The translations under genes were made by a program, and so were the position numbers. From Candidatus Parabacteroides intestinavium (GTDB lineage: Bacteria > Bacteroidota > Bacteroidia > Bacteroidales > Tannerellaceae): DNA of 26,549 nt. Every line of letters begins with the position of its first letter. Positions within the stretch are counted from its first letter, which is position 1. The notes below the pieces were generated by a model. It searched no databases, was not told where the DNA came from, and saw only the letters and a list, made by a program, of their open reading frames with translations. This document shows, piece after piece, positions 22,213-26,549 of this stretch. The stretch spans positions 1-26,549 of the forward strand of contig DWYO01000086.1 of assembly GCA_019118725.1 (NCBI GenBank), read 5' to 3'.

Positions 22213-25200
22213 TTACTTCACTGCAACCTTGAAGCTTTCGCCGTCAACCGATACCACTACGATACCAGCCGGAGCAGCGATAGTCTCATTGTCAGAGTTA
22301 ATCACTTCGTTAGCCACTACCTTACCTAAGATTGTGCTTACGATTACATTCTTGCCTTCTGCACCCTTAACGATTACAGCACCGTCTGTTGCAACTACTG
22401 ATACAGTAGCGTCAGCTGTGATTTCTTCGTTAGCTGTAGCAGATGCGTCTTTGTCCAAAGTGGTGAATGTAAACAATGCAGCCTGGTTGATTACTTCTTC
22501 CATGCTTGTTGCAGGAGAAGCGTTTCCATTCATTGTATCACCTGTATTGTGATCACCGTTTACATTGTAGAACTGTGCCAATACCGGAACACCATTCTGA
22601 ATCTTAACCCAAGCACCTTCGAATGAACCGATAGCAGAGTTGCCAGCAACATCATTAGATTCGATCATGAATGTATCATCAGCATCACCTGTATTTCTCA
22701 AAGAGAATGCAGCGTTGTTATGAGTACCATCCAATTTAACGATATCATAAATAATACCTTCTTTCTCTGCAGCTAAAGAGTCCGGACAAATGTATAAATC
22801 GCCATTCGGATCTTCCAGTTTCAGACTTGCCAATGTGTAAGGAGCTTTCAAAACATACAGACTATCTCCACGATGAACTGCTTCAACAAAACCTAAACGA
22901 GTATAGTTCTCATGTTTGAACTTATCTGCGTTAGTCTGCTTGTCAATCATAGCATTATTGATAGAATCCGTATAGTTAACCAAGAAACGGCCTTCTACAT
23001 AACCCGGATAAGCAATTGCATGATCACAAGTCGGATTGATACCATGACGACCATTTTCATCGCAATACGTATAAGCAGGAACACTATCAGCCGCTACTGC
23101 GAACAAGTACTGCGGCATACGAGCGTTAGAAGCTTGTACATAGTCTACATAGATACCCGGATTCTGAGCCAATACAGACTTGTTCTCAACAGCCAAATAG
23201 TTCAAGCCCGGAACAGAATGAGAGTCTTCGAACAAGCTTTCATTTCCTGACACGGTACGGATATCAATAACCTTATTGTCTTGGTTAACCAAATCAGAAG
23301 GCAATGTACGATATACGCTGCGAGTATTAGGCAGAACAGCAAACACATCTGATGAAGTTCCGCACAAATCATCCAGCTTAGTATCCAAGCTAGAAGCTTC
23401 AACAGCCAACTTACCGGTGATTTGGCGATTATTAATTTCACGGTAAACAACCTTGTCCTTATCTGCATCATAAGTTGCTATACCCCATCTGTCAATTTCA
23501 ATATTATCACGACTGCTTACAAAGAAAATAGGACTACCATCTTTATCGATACCCTGATATAGATTTTCAGTTTCCTTATCTCCAGATTCAACAGCTGTAT
23601 AATATGGAGTATTTACTAACGCATAGTAATGTTCACCATTGATACAGTTGTTCTCTTTCAACTGGAAGATGGCAAATGTCAAGCCATTTTCTTTTGTAAT
23701 CTCAGATTCCTCACGGATTACATACTTATGCTGGCCATCAATTGCAACAAATCGGTGATCGTTGTCAATCAAGTTTGCATCTTTAACTTTAACCTTATAG
23801 AATGTCTTACGCAATTGAGTAGCCTGAGCTTGTTCGCTTGCATAACCATAATTTACAGAGTCAGCGATTTCAGCTTTCCACTTACCATTCCAAACCAATT
23901 CATTAGTGCCCGTTGCAGAATTGAACCGTTCTTCTAATTGCTGAGTAAATGACGGAGCTTCGACTACAAACAATTCAAAACCTTCGACCGTTTCGCCATC
24001 CAACATCTTCAGGTTGTTAGTTTCATCCGTACCTAACATGAAATTACCATTTCCGTTAACAAGATGCTGGAACTGATATACATTTTCACTTAATGTATCT
24101 CTGTCAAGATTCAAATAACCTAATGCGTTAACATTTTCAATCTTGTCGAACTTGATGGTGTCAGCGCAATTGAAAGTTGTGTATAAATGATGGTTAGAAA
24201 CCTCTTCCTGTGTCGGCCTTTTAGCATAGTCACGATGGTTTAAGATATAATATCCACCCTTGCCATCAGCATACAACTGACCTTCGAATGCAACATCGCT
24301 ATATTCACGGTTTACAATGCGAACTACCGGAGTCTCATTTTCATTAACACCGCCCTTTTCTAAACAGCCCAGGTTTTCAATAACCCACTGTGTAGCCGGC
24401 ATGTGATCAAAGTCCTGATTTGCCTCTTGAACATCATATACCAAATGCCCTGCCATATCAGCAACCAAGTAAGCACCATCAATACGTTGTTCTGTCTGCG
24501 TATTGTTCTTATGAACAGTAGACAAAGTAATATGGTAAACACCCGGTTCCTGAGTTGCACGCAACAACGGAGTATAAGCATTATCAAATTCTAAACGCAA
24601 ACGCATTTGAGCTTGATAATCCACACCACCTTTAACACCTTCAGATTCTGCATTCGTTACATAAGCCGGATTATTAGCTCCATCAGCACCTTTTGAATAA
24701 GTGATATATTGCGTATCAGAGAACTTACATACAGCAGCATAATCAGATTTAGCAGCTTCAACTTGACCGCCAGCCGCACTTACTGTCAACAATGCAGTTT
24801 CATCACCCGTCCAAGCAAAATTCATTGCATACAGAGCGACCGGAACATTAGCGGCTTTATTATACATTGCGTTATACTCTTTTTGTCCTGTATAACTTGT
24901 ATCATAAGCTTTACCTGCATTGATTGTATTGTAATAATCTGAAGTATATGCCTTTGCCAAATGAGTTTGTTCGAATGGAAGCGGAGTCTCACCTTCACCT
25001 GCTGCATATTCTACGGCAGACATACGGGATGCGTTCAACGGCTCAAATACCAAACTATCATTTGATGGATAATAAGTAACTTTCCAATGATAACGTGCTT
25101 CTAATGGGTCAGCATATTTTTGAGAAGTTGCACCTTCTGCTGCATTCTTACTGTAAACGCGAATATTATCAGCCAAATTCGACTCACCAACAACACTTCC

Positions 25201-26505
25201 TATTCCCTCTGCTTTTCCATTATAATCAATATGGGCATACAAATCAGTTTTCACTTCCAAACCTGTATAGTTACCTGTTTCGATGCCATCATACATCTTT
25301 TCAGAAACCATCAAATATTCGAAGTACTCTTTGCCATTGCCCAAATCTTCACGTGCATCTTTCTTCCTTAATAAGATGTCATAACCAGCATACACATTCT
25401 TTTTAACTGAGCCTAAATCGGTATTCTGAGCATCATAGTTTTCACGAGCATAGTTCTCATAAGGAGAAGTCTCAGCCACATATTCACCACTCAGCGGATT
25501 GTTTGCAACTTCCAAAGTTTCATTGCTACCCGGCTTCTTGATAAAGAATCTGGCAACTTTCTTATTCGCTTCATTATTATCTGTTGCATTATCCCATGCG
25601 GCATAATCTTTGATATGACCACCAGCAGCAAAGTCTAACCAAGAGCCATCAGCATCAATCATTGAATTGATTTCAGCCGCATTCAATACCTTAGCACCAG
25701 CCACAACCGGAGTAATTTTCAATGCATTTTGTACATTCTTAGCATAATCACCGGCATTTGCTTTTGAATCCTTAACCGCTACAATTACATCGCTATTGTG
25801 GAATGATGATTCTACGCCCGCACGTTCTTTTTCACCAACAGACGGTTCTATTGTAGATGGCAAATTCAGCTTGGAAGCCTGAGCCAAGTACATGATAGAA
25901 TCCCCATTGTGGAAATAAGAATAAACACGGCTGTAATCAAACGGATTCTTACTTTCGTCAGTAGTATAAAGATCCCACCACTTGTTACAACCATCCATCA
26001 GACCATCTTTCAAGAAGTTCCAGCCAGCATTCAAGGTTGGTTCGCCATTTTCATACTCTTTAATAGCGCCATTCTCATCTACTTGTAAAGCATTGAAATG
26101 GTCAAATGTCAAAGCAAAACCGGTTTCTTTATTAATGAAAGCAAAACGACGGCCGTTAACTTCTACTGGACTTTTTTCGATTTTCCACAAAGAATGAGTC
26201 AAAGCAGCATCCTCAATCTTACGAGTAGTCAAATACAATTTACCCGTTGAATAATCACGTTCCACAGTTAGAACTTTAACATCACTTTTTTGTCCTTCTT
26301 CTGCAGATGTCTGATCAACTCTCAATTGATACCAAAGGTTTTCATTGATTTCCTTTACATCCTGAAAGCCCTTGTCCAATGCTGCCGCATTAACCATACG
26401 GGTACGATAAGGTATCTCCCCATTAGTCGGGCAGTACTGAGCCACTGCAGTCAGTGAACCGGCGAGCAGGAAGCCCGCACAAAGCGTAAGTACTTTTTTG
26501 TTCAT
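22213..26505 (-). CDS. Giant secreted protein with DUF6383/T9SS-like C-terminal domain
   Basis: 1430 residues. The signal peptide (MNKKVLTLCAGFLLAGSLTAVA) is followed by QYCPTNGEIPYRTRMVNAAA. The body is acidic and Asn/Ala/Tyr-rich. It contains scattered beta motifs of the kind HSLWKIEKSPVEVNGRRFAF-INKETGFAL and QWVIENLGC ... VRIVNREYS, which recall beta-trefoil lectin repeats (W-x-I/V-E ... I-N-x-x-TG), although a domain match was not verified. The last ~65 residues (VVATDGAVIVKGAEGKNVIV ... APAGIVVVSVDGESFKVAVK) look like the DUF6383 or T9SS-type C-terminal domain of Parabacteroides/Tannerella secreted proteins. Size and composition suit an abundant surface or S-layer-like protein (inference). 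Start ATG at 26505; only 44 bases upstream are in the window, and no clear promoter is visible there. Confidence 0.8.
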   Translation of the reverse strand: MNKKVLTLCAGFLLAGSLTAVAQYCPTNGEIPYRTRMVNAAALDKGFQDVKEINENLWYQLRVDQTSAEEGQKSDVKVLTVERDYSTGKLYLTTRKIEDAALTHSLWKIEKSPVEVNGRRFAFINKETGFALTFDHFNALQVDENGAIKEYENGEPTLNAGWNFLKDGLMDGCNKWWDLYTTDESKNPFDYSRVYSYFHNGDSIMYLAQASKLNLPSTIEPSVGEKERAGVESSFHNSDVIVAVKDSKANAGDYAKNVQNALKITPVVAGAKVLNAAEINSMIDADGSWLDFAAGGHIKDYAAWDNATDNNEANKKVARFFIKKPGSNETLEVANNPLSGEYVAETSPYENYARENYDAQNTDLGSVKKNVYAGYDILLRKKDAREDLGNGKEYFEYLMVSEKMYDGIETGNYTGLEVKTDLYAHIDYNGKAEGIGSVVGESNLADNIRVYSKNAAEGATSQKYADPLEARYHWKVTYYPSNDSLVFEPLNASRMSAVEYAAGEGETPLPFEQTHLAKAYTSDYYNTINAGKAYDTSYTGQKEYNAMYNKAANVPVALYAMNFAWTGDETALLTVSAAGGQVEAAKSDYAAVCKFSDTQYITYSKGADGANNPAYVTNAESEGVKGGVDYQAQMRLRLEFDNAYTPLLRATQEPGVYHITLSTVHKNNTQTEQRIDGAYLVADMAGHLVYDVQEANQDFDHMPATQWVIENLGCLEKGGVNENETPVVRIVNREYSDVAFEGQLYADGKGGYYILNHRDYAKRPTQEEVSNHHLYTTFNCADTIKFDKIENVNALGYLNLDRDTLSENVYQFQHLVNGNGNFMLGTDETNNLKMLDGETVEGFELFVVEAPSFTQQLEERFNSATGTNELVWNGKWKAEIADSVNYGYASEQAQATQLRKTFYKVKVKDANLIDNDHRFVAIDGQHKYVIREESEITKENGLTFAIFQLKENNCINGEHYYALVNTPYYTAVESGDKETENLYQGIDKDGSPIFFVSSRDNIEIDRWGIATYDADKDKVVYREINNRQITGKLAVEASSLDTKLDDLCGTSSDVFAVLPNTRSVYRTLPSDLVNQDNKVIDIRTVSGNESLFEDSHSVPGLNYLAVENKSVLAQNPGIYVDYVQASNARMPQYLFAVAADSVPAYTYCDENGRHGINPTCDHAIAYPGYVEGRFLVNYTDSINNAMIDKQTNADKFKHENYTRLGFVEAVHRGDSLYVLKAPYTLASLKLEDPNGDLYICPDSLAAEKEGIIYDIVKLDGTHNNAAFSLRNTGDADDTFMIESNDVAGNSAIGSFEGAWVKIQNGVPVLAQFYNVNGDHNTGDTMNGNASPATSMEEVINQAALFTFTTLDKDASATANEEITADATVSVVATDGAVIVKGAEGKNVIVSTILGKVVANEVINSDNETIAAPAGIVVVSVDGESFKVAVK

Positions 26506-26549
26506 AATTAAATTAATTATTTAGTTAGTAAGATATTGAGTATATCGTT

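Noticed and set aside
1..26549. CRISPR array, tRNA or rRNA genes, intact transposase, integrase or phage genes
   Set aside because: I found no regular repeat-spacer series, no recognisable tRNA or rRNA sequence and no integrase or transposase motifs on either strand by reading.

Overview
The window reads as chromosome of a Bacteroidales bacterium, most likely a Parabacteroides-like member of the Tannerellaceae (inference). The support is as follows. Several genes are preceded by the Bacteroidetes -7 box TAnnTTTG. The window holds families typical of the phylum (DUF3108, DUF3316 and DUF5683 proteins and a TPR/HTH membrane regulator). Two ~1,450-residue secreted proteins end in a ~65-residue C-terminal domain of the DUF6383/T9SS-sorting kind. 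No tRNA, rRNA, CRISPR array, prophage or intact insertion sequence was seen.

Layout. 1-197: start of a small secreted DUF3244-like protein (runs off the window). 369-2111: membrane-spanning TPR regulator with a C-terminal helix-turn-helix. 2222-2607: wreck of a type II toxin-antitoxin module (frameshifted antitoxin, PIN toxin missing its catalytic N-terminus). 2586-5820: minus-strand operon of a GNAT acetyltransferase, a large Ig-like lipoprotein and a DUF3108 envelope protein. 5924-9513: topoisomerase IV subunit A (parC) coupled to a DUF3316 protein. 9569-10579: S41-family lipoprotein peptidase. 10721-12925: polynucleotide phosphorylase (pnp), convergent with the peptidase, with hairpins between them. 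13084-16960: compact operon parA-parB-DUF5683-lytic transglycosylase, joining chromosome partition to envelope and peptidoglycan functions. 16961-17297: parA upstream region with two DnaA-box-like direct repeats and a terminator. 17298-21784: giant LRR/repeat surface protein whose signal-peptide end is separated from the body by a frameshift. 21785-22212: gene-free stretch with a terminator and an inverted pair of REP-like palindromes. 22213-26505: second giant secreted protein.

The central part (parC, pnp, parAB, transglycosylase) is housekeeping DNA. The accessory signals are at the ends: the decayed toxin-antitoxin remnant, the broken surface-protein gene and the paired palindromic elements whose stems differ by compensatory changes. 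No clearly new multi-gene defence or mobile system is visible. The most unusual structure is the palindromic pair next to the giant surface-protein genes.
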